Part shown: one piece after another, positions 22,868-34,111 of the stretch
Position numbering within the stretch: position 1 is the stretch's first letter
Layout: each line of letters starts with the position of its first letter
Origin: Agelas oroides
Lineage: Eukaryota > Porifera > Demospongiae > Agelasida > Agelasidae
Reading direction: 5' to 3'
Assembly (NCBI GenBank): GCA_949130485.1
Contig: OX422183.1
Location: 16,698,420 to 16,762,419, forward strand
DNA: 64,000 nt
The notes under the pieces: generated by a model
Database searches by the model: none
The model's input: the letters and a program-made list of their open reading frames with translations, nothing else
What the model was told of the DNA's origin: nothing
Program-made: the position numbers and the translations under genes

Positions 22868-23890
22868 AAATGCAGAACATTGTGGGGTGAACCTGAGTGA
22901 GCAGCATTGTTTGGCTAGCTAAGACTTTACCAGTGCATTACCAGATGTCAGCATACACACGGATCTGCTCACATTGGTCGGTGATGATCGGGTGCGACCA
23001 GCATTTAATACTAACTGACCACAATTCGCATCGTTGTGACCACTACTACAGACCGTATATTCTTGTGCATTATGCATTACTTAGAATAACTACCTGTTTC
23101 ATTCCCAAACCACACTCTGGCACTTAGTCTGGGAATAACATCGACAACCACGTAGCAAGATTGCGGCGACATCATGTTTGAGCCTCAGCAGTCACCATGT
23201 GCTACTGTGAGCAGTTCAGACTGGCAGTGAATCAGTGGTGGTTTACAGACAGTGGGTGAAGTATGACTGTGAGTGGGGGCCAAAAGATCTAGTAGTCTCT
23301 CATGTGTCTAGTATGTCTCACAGGGGTTCAAGACCTCCCCCTAGATGTTGCATGATCTCACACCTGTTTTTACCACCACTCAAATGTTTTGGGCAGGACC
23401 CTGATACAGATCAAGCACATCTGTTAGCTAACAGGGATTAAGTCTGGCCTCCTGCTGACCACTGTTGACTCTGAACACACCACCATGCACAGTTCTTACA
23501 CAAATAGAAGAGGCATCAAAAGTCACTATGCATGCTAAATATAACTTGGACAGTCGGCCACCTTGTGCTTCTGGGCTGGTTGTATCTAATAACTGAACTG
23601 GTTTGACATGATTGCTAAACTGGGGTTATGACTGGACAGCTGTACAGTAAGTAGCCAGGTTTGTCAACCAGCCCTCATAAAGTGAACATTCAATACAACT
23701 TGGACAGTCAAAGAATCTCTACCACCTTGTGCACTCTGTAAGTAGCCAGGTTTGTCAACATAACTTCCAGCCCTCGTAAAGTAAACATTCACGCTCCAGC
23801 TACTCCTCGCAAGCGTCTCTCATAGCACTGCTTGTGTGGGAAAGTAGCTTGCAGAGTGAAAATGTTACTTAGTGTCTATACACAACACAC
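22868..23890. repeat. Dispersed repeat family B, copy 2
   Basis: Starts AACATTGTGGGGTGAACCTGAG. The internal CCTCCTGCTGACCACTGTTGACTCTGAACAC, TAAGTAGCCAGGTTTGTCAAC (twice, about 23,650 and 23,741) and ACGCTCCAGCTACTCC parallel the copy at 17,630. An internal duplication accounts for the extra length. No coding frame is visible. Confidence 0.65.
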
Positions 23891-24587
23891 GTAAATTACA
23901 GCCTAAAAACACATATGGAATATGTACGTGCTTGTACACATAAAGCCATCACTTCCAGGGATCACATGGTTGTGTGTTCTCTTGTGTTGATAAGCTGGTG
24001 TGACTGTGTGTGAACAATCAACCACACCTCCCTGAAAATTGCAGGCCTACACAGATTCTATACAAAGTTAGGTTCGCTCCCACGCCTACTCCACTTTTTG
24101 TTTGTATTCAGTATAATACACAGAAGAGGAAGAGCGGCAAAAAATGGGGAAGGTATGGGAAGACATATCACATGATGTATACACAAGGTGGACATGTGGG
24201 AGGGAGGGGCAGTGCCCAATTACCATGTGCAATAAACCTGAGAGCGAGTCAAGCAGAGTACTCTTGATCTTGTGAACATAAGTTGAATACAAATGTGGAC
24301 CCCTCTTCCCCTACATCCACCTCGCATCCACTTGATGTCATTCACATTATAAGTGTTCCCAGGCCTTCCCCGTTTTTCATCCCGCTTCCACGTTTGTGTA
24401 TTACCAAACTAAAAAATTGGCTCACCTACTCCACAGAAGAGTTCCAGCCAACACCTAGCATTCATTACAGACAAGTCAGACCATGAAGATGATAGGTATG
24501 TAGTCACTGCAGTGCTTCATATCAGTCATCACCGAGGTCAAGCAAAGTACCATAGTAATATGCATCCATACACCCAACATAGCCACC
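23891..24587. other. No recognisable gene
   Basis: Short frames only. A CCCAGGCCTTCCCCGTTTTTC piece near 24,358 looks like another fragment of the TAGCCTCGT family. Confidence 0.5.
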
Positions 24588-24984
24588 CTTGTTCCCAGGT
24601 CTTCCCACTGTCCATCGCCTCCAGTATGCAAAACCGGAGGGGGAAGGTCTGGAAGTGTTTATCACATACGTATGTGACATCAATGTATACTTAGGTAAAC
24701 AGGGAAGTGGGGAAAGGAGGGGGGGGGGGGGGGGGGTTAGTCCCCAAAAATTTTGAAGCGTTTCCTTGCAGTGTGATACAAGCAAACATTCACAAAGCAA
24801 CAAAAGTGGCTGCTTGTTGAAGAACACATGCACGAAATCTATTCTTTCCCCTTCACCCCTCTGTCTACCTAGGTAGACATTGAAGTCACTCACATGATAA
24901 TTTATGCTCCCAGGCCTTTCCCCTGTTGTTGCATACTGGAAGCGATCAAAAACTGGACGGTGGGAAGGCCTGGGAACAAGACTA
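24588..24984. mobile_element. Diverged TAGCCTCGT-family element, about 400 bp
   Basis: The left end (CTTGTTCCCAGGTCTTCCC with fold-back GGGAAGGTCTGG) and right end (CCCAGGCCTTTCCCC ... GGCCTGGGAACAAGACTA) are inverted. The subterminal GTCACTCACATGATAA also precedes the right end of the element at 22,083-22,713, so the two belong to one subfamily. A G run spans 24,719-24,736. Confidence 0.6.
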
Positions 24985-25240
24985 CATAAACTTTTGGTAC
25001 ACTTCCAAGTGTGTAGAAACCTTCATATTTTCTACTTCAGTATCTCTAACCTCATATTTATCTATCACTCAATAATGACATCAGTGAAATTCTTGGAGCA
25101 GAAATGTGGATATACCAAATGTACCATAGTCGTGCAAAACAGTGCCCACGGGCAGAGCACCTTTGCACATTTGCCAAAGAGGAGGGTGGGTGCTCATTCA
25201 TGAATTAGAAGACACAATTGACAGGTCATTAACTAATCCG

Positions 25241-25660
25241 AGGATGCATTCAGCCATCATTATACGCAAATTCTGACCCCCCCACTCTATATCTTGGTAT
25301 ACAACTGAACTGCCAAATGAAGAAACGCAACAGTCCCGTACAGAAACAAAGATTATTCTTGATCACATCGCTGTGTCTGAAGTACTGCTTTGATTAAGGG
25401 AGTAACCCATGTGCACTTCATGGATGTATGGTGCTTCTACATAGCACGTATGAGGATGCATTCAGTCATCAAGACAGAAGGTGTAAAGCCAAATGAGCAA
25501 ATGCAACAGTCCAGTATAGAAACAAAGATTATTCTGTCGTGTTTTGATCACATTGCTGTGTCTGAAGTACTGTATCACTGAACTTTCATTAAGGGAGTAA
25601 CCCATGTACACTTCATGGATGTATGGTGCTTCTACATAGCACGTATGAGCCTTGCTCTTA
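25241..25660. repeat. Tandem duplication of about 205 bp
   Basis: GAGGATGCATTCAG(C/T)CATCA begins both copies (about 25,241 and 25,452). GAAACAAAGATTATTCT, GAAGTACTG and TTCATGGATGTATGGTGCTT follow in both. The outer part ATGAGCCTTGCTCTTAAAG resembles the inner arm of the MITE at 5904-6170. Confidence 0.8.
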
Positions 25661-26024
25661 AAGTCCAGTGATACAGTGCGTGCTTTAAACACAATAGCCT
25701 GTGATTCCTACACAGGACTGTTCTTCAAAGGAGCAAGGTTGTCCACAAGAACAGAATGATGTGACAAGGGTGAGACTAACCTTCAATGTCTCACAGCAGC
25801 TTGGCGGCTTCATTCTGCCATGTTCCTTCCGCTTCATAGCTTCAAGAGGCAAGGTGTATGAAGAACTTCACATTACATAACTACATAGCTGCAAGGAGGA
25901 AGAAGAGGAAAGGGGGTATGATCAGACGTACTGTCCACCCAGTAAGCACAGAAGATGTTGGGGGAAATAAAATACAGCTTAGCAACCAAAACTCAAACTG
26001 AAATGGATGGTGATCATAATGCAG

Positions 26025-26091
26025 CCTTGTTCCCAGGCTCTCTTCTCAAAAAAAACAAGGGGGGGGGGGGGGGGGGGGAGAGCCTGGTAAC
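26025..26091. mobile_element. Solo fold-back end of the TAGCCTCGT family
   Basis: GCCTTGTTCCCAGGCTCTC and its inverse GAGAGCCTGG surround an A run and about 20 G. The second end was not located. Confidence 0.6.
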
Positions 26092-26239
26092 ATTCCGGTG
26101 CCTGGATCTGGCAATACAAATCAGACTGCAGAACAAAATCACGTGTGAATGTGGCAATTTTTCTACTCAGCAAAAACTGTCAACTTAAAAATGAACTTGT
26201 AAATATATGTACAGACTGTGACTCAAAGATGCAGTTTTC

Positions 26240-26620
26240 AGATAGCATATTTCTTCAAATAGATGCCACACTTGAATAGTGGCCGCCCTCAAATAGTAGC
26301 CACACAATCCGAAGCTCTTGAACGAAATAAACGTCACCCTCAAATAGTAGCCGCAGCTAGTAAACGCAGCACGCGCACACGTGTGCGAATGATTCTGACA
26401 ATGGTCACCATGCTAGCGCTAGGACTGTTTGTGTTGTATGAGTCATTCCCACGGCTGACAACAGGACTGAGAGGCTGCGCGTACTACTGACAGCATCTAG
26501 CAACCATCACCGTCTCACTCGTTCATACCCTATCTGTCTCCAGGCTTTCCAAAGAAATAAACGCCATCCTTGAATAGTAGCCGCACAAAACGAGCAGCGA
26601 AATAAATATGAAGCTGAGGC
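26240..26620. repeat. AATAAACG...TAGTAGCCGC repeat cluster
   Basis: The phrases GAAATAAACG(T/C)CA(C/T)CCT and AATAGT(A/G)GCCGC recur at about 26,275, 26,297, 26,325 and 26,551. The 75-codon frame starting at 26,263 is made of this repeat and is not annotated as a gene. Confidence 0.6.
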
Positions 26621-26790
26621 GTCTGATCAAAGAAATACGGTATGTAGGAGTCCAGGTTCAAAGAGTTCAAGATTGAAATTTACTGCAAGTTGGTTTGCAG
26701 GACTGCCCGCTCACCATACCGTAAACTCGGGAGTATAAGTAACCATCAACTACAAGTACCCTATGAACAAACTGTTGCTATCAATGACCT

Positions 26791-26886
26791 GAACAGTAGT
26801 ACCCATACGCACAGTAGTACCCATACGAACAGTAGTACCCATACGAACAGTAGTACCCATATGAACAGTAGTACCCATACGAACAA
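26791..26886. repeat. 18-bp tandem repeat, about 5 copies
   Basis: Units of GAACAGTAGTACCCATAC occur in tandem with single-base variation. The period is divisible by 3, so both strands show short periodic frames that need no coding explanation. Confidence 0.95.
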
Positions 26887-26899
26887 TAAGCACCTTAGT

Positions 26900-27345
26900 A
26901 CCGATCAGCCCGTAACCTGTCTGTGGGTGAAGTTTCATCGAAGACTAAACGTAGGTAGCAGTAGCTACATAGCTGTCCCAGGAGCTCTAATATATGAGCT
27001 CGGGTAACAATGGCAAAATACTACTTCACGGCACAATTGGGACAAGTGCCTGACGTTGTGCTGCAAACGAGCTGCGTTTAGCACTTAGAGTGGTCATCAC
27101 ACAGCCGTTTTCAGGCAACAGTGATGCCAAAGATTGACAGCAGATGGTAGTAGGTCCGTTCGTAACTGCAGACTAGTCAAGCAGTCTGCTCTAGTGGTAG
27201 CTCCACTGATACTTCGGTACCACGACAGCTGCCTTTCCACTGCTGTGTATTCAGTCCGTGGCATGGTATCCCACAATTATATACGTAAGTAACCTACGTG
27301 ACCAGCACAGCAAAAAAATGCGCAATTTTGAAATAAAAGTACCGG
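26900..27345. repeat. Dispersed repeat family C, copy 1
   Basis: Collinear with 51,040-51,500. Both share CTGTGGGT(G/A)(A)AG.TTCA, AAGATTGACAGCAGATGG, GCAGACTAGTCAAGCAGT and ATGACAGCTGCCTTT-like sequence. Promoter-like or MITE origin is unknown. Confidence 0.75.
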
Positions 27346-28001
27346 TACTTCGCTCCCGAGTTTACCATACTTTACAGCTCGGAGTTTCCTTGTAAAAAGT
27401 GTACGTCTCATACAAAGTTGCTGATGCCTTCAGAATGTAGTGGCTAATAGTTGGTGCAGATACTATGATATTGGCAGTTTGTTAAATCTACAATGCAAGA
27501 GAGCAAAAGAACGGGCGGCCAGAGTAAGAGCATGTAACTCCGTAAAATGGGAAACCTGTCAGAATTTACCATGTGTACTATAAAATTAATAGTAACACAT
27601 ATGCGCAGCTGCACGTGGACATAAGGCATTGTTGTTAAGCACGTGACTGGGTGTTATATTTTAGTACGGTTCAATAATTTTGACCGGACTGTGGGTTTCT
27701 ATTTGAGTTACACACTCTTAATCTAGCCACCCGTTCTTATGCGCTGTTGACAATGTACTAGGAAGATGTTTGATCATTACAGGGCGAGCCTGAGTGAGTC
27801 AATTGCTCCCGGATTTGCGAACATCCAGCACATGAATTTTAGTGAACGTTTTTTTTTGCTATAAACTTCTTTAACCCCTTCTCAGCTGAATTTTGGTAGA
27901 AGTGTGAAGTGCAGCTAGTGAGGACGTAGCCTACGTACTTTCGAATTAGTTCAAGTACAACTTCCAAGGTGGCATTTCAGTTGCAAATTCTAGCAGGCAC
28001 T
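27346..28001. other. No recognisable gene
   Basis: A phrase at about 27,780 (GGGCGAGCCTGAGTGAG) resembles a family B end. Otherwise nothing is supported. It could hold the promoter of the small gene that follows. Confidence 0.45.
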
Positions 28002-28406
28002 ATGGCAGTAAAGAAGCGTAGGCTCATGCCAGATTTGGATGAACTAGATTGTAAGAGAAAGCAGACAAAAAGCACGATGACAGGAGTTGAAGCAGCAGTT
28101 AACAGCTGAAATAAATAAATCAGATAAGTACCATGTCCAACTTCCTATCGGAAGAGTATTCACTGTTATGGCTAATATTGCTGTATGGCCTTCGACTTAT
28201 ATTCATGGTCGTGTCCTGCTTTAACGCTTTGCCTAAAGCACTGACCGAGAATCAGATGCTACACTATCTTAGCAGATACTGTGACTGCCCAGTTGAAGAA
28301 ATGAAGGCAATGTTGTCTTTTGCACAAACATCTTGTCCCTCCTTGCTGGAGATGTTGAGGCCACAGGATGATCTTCCAGTGGTGTTACCCTGTGCTGTGT
28401 TGACTG
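28002..28406 (+). CDS. Possible small two-exon gene or transposon-derived fragment
   Basis: The ATG at 28,002 opens MAVKKRRLMPDLDELD and reaches a donor-like T|GTAAGAG at about 28,050. An acceptor-like TTTGCCTAAAG lies at 28,217-28,227. Joining these in phase 1 continues SLTENQMLHYLSRYCDCPVE and EMKAMLSFAQTSCPSLLEML up to a second donor-like CT|GTAAGC near 28,406. A +1 frame beyond reads CKLFYNLTQYGNKSDLGFRYYP, so the original frame may have shifted. The composition looks protein-like, with a basic N-terminus and a helical cysteine-containing body. I recognise no family. It may be a degraded transposon gene. Confidence 0.3.
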
Positions 28407-28554
28407 TAAGCTGTTCTACAACCTCACTCAGTATGGCAACAAGTCAGATCTAGGATTCAGGTACTATCCTTAAGAAGGATTGTGGAAGCAACTACTCAGT
28501 CTGTGCAACAAAATCCCTTGGAGAATTTCAGTGTTTAGTGGTGTAAGTAGTTAC

Positions 28555-28925
28555 TGTACATACTACCATTTGTACTGAGAATTAAGGAACCATTCCCAGG
28601 CCTATGTCAGGTCTTCGTCTTCATCAGCCAGTCTTGTGACTCCCGGTGTTACTGTTCGTCGGGTTTTCTCCCTACTTTCTTCAACTGGCCTCTAGCTTTC
28701 TTTTGTCGGTGTTATTCACTTTCTTCTTCATTCTTTGTACTAGCAGTTCGCACACATACACTTGCGCGGGGCGAGTGCGAGGGCGGATCCTCACGGGGGT
28801 GGAGTGAGCACTTGCATGTGTGCGCCCACAAACTCGTGAGTCACACACTCGTGTGTGTTACCCGTACTGTGACCCGTACTGTACATACTACTCTTCGTAC
28901 TGAGAGTTAAGGAATCATTCCCAGG
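28555..28925. repeat. 50-bp direct repeats flanking a GC-richer segment
   Basis: TACTGTACATACTAC...GTACTGAGA(A/G)TTAAGGAA(C/T)CATTCCCAGG occurs at about 28,555 and again at about 28,880. The 270-bp segment between is rich in CGCGGGGCGAGTGCGAGG and CACTCGTGTG motifs. Duplication by insertion or recombination is likely. Confidence 0.65.
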
Positions 28926-29547
28926 TCTACCTCTCATTCTCCACGTTGACAGTATTATACTGTTGTGGGATGTCCCCCCCTTAAATTGTCCCCCCCCCCT
29001 GAATCAGGAGTGAGTAGCACTTTCGTGGCACACAGTCCATGCATGCAGTGTTAGCAACAGGGTTTGTCAGCAAGGGCAGCTACACAGGCCTGGGCTAACC
29101 TTCATACTTAAATTATGAGCTGAATATCTCACAAAAAGGTGTCATTTATGCATGGCCCCTACCCGAAGCAATCTCAACCACTGTGTATCATTTCTGCTGT
29201 CTGTGGCTAAGCAGCAGCCTGCCTTCGCTGTCTGATTTTAAGTTAACATGCGTGCTTCAATTTGAGTTGTCTTCACTCCCAGTCCTTTCATGTCAAATGT
29301 TACAGTTTTAGCAGTATCAGAGAGTCGGTAGACTCTCTATGTAGGGATGGCGCCGACGCGCAATATATGCAATACTTAAGCAAAAGCCGTATAACTTCAC
29401 CACAAACACGCTAAAAGCTTATTTAAGAGCCCAGACATCCTCTTTGAGTGCCTTTCTGATCAGCAAGACTCATATAAGTGGCCAAAAGCCACGCGGAAGG
29501 CAGCTAAACGCAAAAGTGCGCGGTAGCAAAAGTACCATTTTTCGTAT

Positions 29548-29579
<32 letters not shown>

Positions 29580-30312
29580 TGTTCAGACCACTTGTGAAAC
29601 GACGATAACTCGAAAACGGCTCAAGTACTCACCTTGATTTTAGCACGAAACGGATGCTCATCACAGCGCTCAGCTTCCCAACCACTCAGCGTCTTCATAG
29701 CTTCAAATTCACCCTGGTCAACAATAGCCATTCACAACACTCTGAGGCTGCTGTCCGTTGCGAAGGACGCCATTTTCTAATTTTGTACGCATGCGCACAC
29801 GAAGTCTCGTTCCCAGACCGAAGACCACGGTCATTGGTCTGGAAGCGAGAGTACACAAGCGAGCGGACGCAGAGTGGAGCGGGCGGGCACGGTTTTTTTC
29901 CCCCCGCGGCATTGGGAAAGGCTTATGAACACCACGTAGGTAAGGCGCTGCATTCAGCTGCCTACTTGTAGCTACACTAAAACTAACCTACTCGCAGCTT
30001 CAGTGAACTGTAAAGCTAAGATGGTCTGTTGTCAGTATCGGATAGTTTTCAGTCGTCATGTGATTTGACAACTGAATCATGAAATTGGTTTCACAAAGTT
30101 TGGTACGGAGAGTGGTTGGCCCTTCATCAGGTTCTAGCTGGCTATATAGCACATAATTATTACACTTTTCTCCAGGGAGGGCAGATATGACACTGGAATC
30201 ACTACTAAACTGTCAACGCCACTTCAAGTTCTGGTGTTGTGGTTACACTTGAAATATTCTTCTTAGGCTTAGGTCTAACTGTAACTGAGATTAACAACAA
30301 AAAAAGTACAGA
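28926..30312. other. No gene; TTCT microsatellite and small hairpins
   Basis: Contains a (TTCT)n tract at 29,546-29,580 and a 46-bp hairpin at about 29,806-29,853 (TCTCGTTCCCAGACC ... GGTCTGGAAGCGAGA) that is a minimal member of the TAGTCTCGT family. No exon is supported. Confidence 0.55.
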
Positions 30313-30944
30313 AACAAGACTTAAAAAACATTAAAAATGTATAAAGATGTAGGGATGGCATGCCAAAAAGTATGCAAACAAGGTAGAGATGATGCATGAA
30401 AGCAAAGGTCTACATATTGGCAAAGCCCCATCCCTACATCTTTTTCACACTGCAGTTAGACAGTGCATGGGTAGTCTTTACTAGCAGTTCATGGCTGTAG
30501 CCTCATTCTCAGGCCATGCACTTTCTAGCTCCTCCCACATGGCATGGGAACGAGGTTAATATGAACATATAGATATGTGTGCCTTGTAGGTGGCTACCAA
30601 GGTTAGTAGTTTTATTGCCAACATACTACTTGTAGTGACAGTGGTACCCTTGTTATATGCCTCTGGTATAACCTAGACAGTGAGCTCGAGTGGGCTGCAG
30701 ACTGGTCATATAGTAATCAGTGTGTAAAACTCAAGCACTCATGCACAGCATTAATAACTGCATGGATGGGTGCAGATTCAGCTCTTGAGCACACTGTCTA
30801 ACTGCAGTGTGAAAAAGATGTAGGGATGGGGCTTTGCCAATATGTAGACCTTTGCTTTCATGCATCATCTCTACCTTGTTTGCATACTTTTTGGCATGCC
30901 ATCCCTACATCTTTATACATTTTTAATGTTTTTTAAGTCTTGTT
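30313..30944. repeat. Long inverted repeat (foldback), 153-bp arms
   Basis: Positions 30,313-30,465 and 30,792-30,944 are reverse complements with no mismatch that I noticed, separated by 326 bp. Each arm itself contains a smaller hairpin element bounded by AAAGATGTAGGGATGG and its inverse (about 30,345-30,444 and 30,813-30,915). Diverged relatives of the small element appear at about 38,745-38,830 and 39,012-39,065. A transcript crossing this locus would form a long double-stranded stem. Confidence 0.9.
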
Positions 30945-31053
30945 ATAAACTGGAGTGTCGCTAAGCTGGCACATGGCCATGGACATTCAACCTTTGCTGA
31001 TTTGGCTCATTTGAAATATACAGTAAGTGGTGAGTCCAAACAAGCAAGCAAGC

Positions 31054-31101
31054 TAGTCTCATTCCCAGGCGTGGAGGAGGGGGAGGAGAAAGAGTGCCTG
31101 G
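31054..31101. mobile_element. Solo fold-back end of the TAGCCTCGT family
   Basis: TAGTCTCATTCCCAGGC is followed by GTGCCTGGTATACACTGTTTG and TGCATGCGCC, as at 19,874 and 58,237. Confidence 0.6.
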
Positions 31102-31525
31102 TATACACTGTTTGTGCATGCGCCGGAATTCCGTGGTGATCGTGTTCATACGTGTACGTACGTATACTGGTGACATCATAAACTCGCCGCGTTGTGTGCC
31201 AGTTGGTGTTCTGTTTGATTGAGTTTATATCGAGCTATTCTAGGTTTAATGGTAGCTAGGTACCTCGAGATAATAAAGCTCAAGAAAAACATACCATTCT
31301 GCTGTATCCACCATTTTCAGTAAGTCGATTCCTACCACTGCGTACCAGACATTTCTCTTTGTATCCAACAGTATAAAACTAGACAGAGCATGTAGGAGCG
31401 ATGTTTATACCAACCTCTTTGTCCGTGAATATTGTCCAAGGGGACAGGTCTCAGAAAATCAGGTGGATGCTACCTTTTCAGCTAGCTCCTGAGTGCCAAC
31501 AGTTAACAATTCCTGCTAAATTTGT

Positions 31526-31637
<112 letters not shown>

Positions 31638-31904
31638 GGGCATATTCACTGAGGGGGGACAGTAGACTGAGTAGTGAACATCGGAGGGCATAATTTTCAG
31701 GCGAAGACACGCACACTGTCACTGACACAGTACGACACGGTAGATTTTTGTACACATAATTTTGTAAGATAAGCTTATGCTACTCTCACCATGAACCACT
31801 CCCAAGGTAGACGTCTGCAGCTCGGTATGCAGGACTGACAGTCCGTCTGATCATAGGTCTGATCTAGCGGCCATAATTTTCTTTCCCATCACACGTGTTC
31901 ACTA

Positions 31905-32291
31905 TAGTCTCGTCCCGTCTCAAGACCCCACCCATGAGGTCTGGGGACGAGACTTAGTCTCGTGACCAGCCGGAAACAACCTACGGAAAATCCGTCTGGT
32001 AACGTTGGGCTCGATTCTGGGGCTTTTCTACTTACGACGGAGTTATTTGAACGTACCAATCAAATTGTAGCATTTCCAATTACTCGGGCGGCCCACTAGC
32101 GCCCTGGCGCTTGTGCGGATGCTAATTGGTGATAATTGAAGCCATGTAGTGGTGAGAACGTCCATATATGGTCAGCGCCGGCCGTGTTCAAACCCTGCTG
32201 ACGTGTGCAAAAGCCCCAGAAAGGCGCGCAATGTTACCAGACGGATTTTCCGTAGGTTGTTTCCGGCTGGTCACGAGACTAGACGAGACTA
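31905..32291. mobile_element. Minimal TAGTCTCGT element split by a nested copy
   Basis: TAGTCTCGTCCC ... GGGACGAGACTA would form a hairpin of about 51 bp if positions 31,905-31,954 were joined to the single base at 32,291. The interruption is the 327-bp element at 31,955-32,281 plus its target duplication, which shows the family inserting into itself. Confidence 0.7.
31955..32281. mobile_element. TAGTCTCGT-family MITE, 327 bp, 9-bp target duplication
   Basis: The terminal inverted repeats of about 50 bp (TAGTCTCGTGACCAGCCGG through CCGTCTGGTAAC) are nearly perfect. GACGAGACT flanks both sides (31946-31954 and 32282-32290). The high arm identity suggests a young insertion. Confidence 0.95.
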
Positions 32292-32735
32292 TGCTTTTCC
32301 ACGCATGCGTATTAAGAACACACATAGAAGGCTTCTCTTTCTTCCTTCCTTCGCGGCTTGCTCGAGGCTATAAAGCTGCTGAAGACACTAACTTGGAAAC
32401 TACGGCAATAGTCTAAAATTACTGGTATGTTATAGTTGATCTTAAACATTGGATACTGTAAAGGGAATCAATTGACCCAAGGAAAATTTTTTTTGGAGAT
32501 GATCAAGTCTAGCTAGCAGTCTAAAGTTGCAAGACATGTAGCTAAGTATATACCTGTGGTTGCAAGACTTCATTTGCAATCATTTGCACAAAATGAATTG
32601 AATTTGAAGAAGTATGCGAATTCAGTATTGCCAAGAAATGCAAGACCTAATAAGAACACCACCTTACCTGGTCCAAAACATGTAGCAGGTTTGTTCAATC
32701 TAGTCTAGCATCCATTCAAACTGTACATACTAGAC
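32292..32735. other. No recognisable gene
   Basis: Probable upstream region of the receptor gene. I could not identify a TATA or initiator element with confidence. Confidence 0.4.
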
Positions 32736-32796
32736 ACAGTCTTGTGGCCAGACCCCCCTTTTTTTGTTTCAAACAGGGTCTGGGCACAAGACTACA
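32736..32796. mobile_element. Minimal TAGTCTCGT-family hairpin, about 61 bp
   Basis: CAGTCTTGTGGCCAGACCC and GGGTCTGGGCACAAGACTA are inverted around a T-rich loop. It lies about 40 bp upstream of the first likely exon of the receptor gene. Confidence 0.6.
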
Positions 32797-32838
32797 CTAC
32801 ACATTAATGTACTTCAGTCACTTGTTCTACTCTTGCAG

Positions 32839-33011
32839 ATCTGTTCCACAGACACATGGCATTCAGTTGTGGTGCATGTGTTGTATAATGTGGTAAGTGG
32901 TATTCCTACATATCGGTTATAAAGTTTGCAGCAACTTATTTTTTTGTTTTCTTCTGAAGGTCTTGCAGCTGTGCTGGTAGCTCTGGCATGTCACTCATCA
33001 AGGCAGTAAAG
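32839..33011 (+). other. Likely 5' UTR exons of the receptor gene
   Basis: A TCTTGCAG acceptor precedes 32,839 and a GTAAGTGG donor follows 32,892. The next segment has acceptor TTCTGAAG before 32,960 and donor GTACAT after 33,011. The first segment holds a complete short upstream ORF (ATGGCATTC to TAA). The second contains the start codon at 32,988. Splice strength is good, but a promoter was not located. Confidence 0.5.
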
Positions 33012-34077
33012 GTACATACATAGTTTATATTTTTATTGCATAGATCCCCTTGGACTCAGCGTCAAACTATATTATGTAGAGTGTAGCAACTGCTTCTACA
33101 CAGATATGCAGCAGAAACTGAGACTTGTAGTTGACCAATCATGTTCATGAAAGTAAGAATACTACCTTTCAACCAAACTAGCTGGGACCAAGGCAAAATA
33201 TTTGGATAATCGAGGGTTTGGTTCACTATTGTATTATTATGCATGGGAATAGGATGAAGTGATGAGTATGATTATCGATGTTGGACTGTATTCTATTAGT
33301 AGCCATCATGTTTAGCCTCGTACCCAGGCTCTTACCCAGAAAAGCAGGGGAGGAGCCTGGGTACAAGGCTAATCATGTTGGTAACAGGTTTTTCATCCCA
33401 CACTATTGGGACACATGGAGGATCTAGGAGCACGTTACTCACTTAGCAATGCAACTTTATACTAGTATGGCCTCATTCCCAGGCAGGGAACAAGGTTAGA
33501 TACACAAGGCATATACACAGCACATATGTACGTACTTGTTATGTAGGTTAGTGGTCAATATGGTGAGATATTGTGTTGTGTAGAATTATCATCACATACA
33601 AGTATATCATGCACTACAAAAACATTGTTTTATGTCATATGTACTCAATGCATGGACAACAAACTTAGTAATATGTAACCTTGTTTTCAGGCCCCTCAGA
33701 TTTTGTCTCACAGCCGTGGTACATGCAATCTGGGTGTGGCCTAAGAATGTGATCCAGGGAATACGTTTGTATTTACATTGACAATGCTAATGTGTTGATT
33801 ACTATGTGTTTACATACTGCAGTTTACACAGTAAATTGTTTTTGAAACCACTTCAGTAGAGTCATTTCAAATGGCATTTGTTTACACAGCTGTTCAAACT
33901 TTGAAAGTTGTAGTAAGTGATAAGCTAGGCTATGGGTTTTACTTTCAAACAGGTCATTTGCACCATGTTTTAGCCTAGGTATACAGTTTCCATGATAGCT
34001 ACAACTTCAGTAATATTTCATATTATGGGTAAGCATGAAAACTGAAAAGCTTATGTCACTTACAAATCTCACACACA

Positions 34078-34111
<34 letters not shown>

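Noticed and set aside
26263..26490. A 75-codon plus-strand frame with a hydrophobic stretch
   Set aside because: It is built from the AATAAACG/TAGTAGCCGC repeat cluster.
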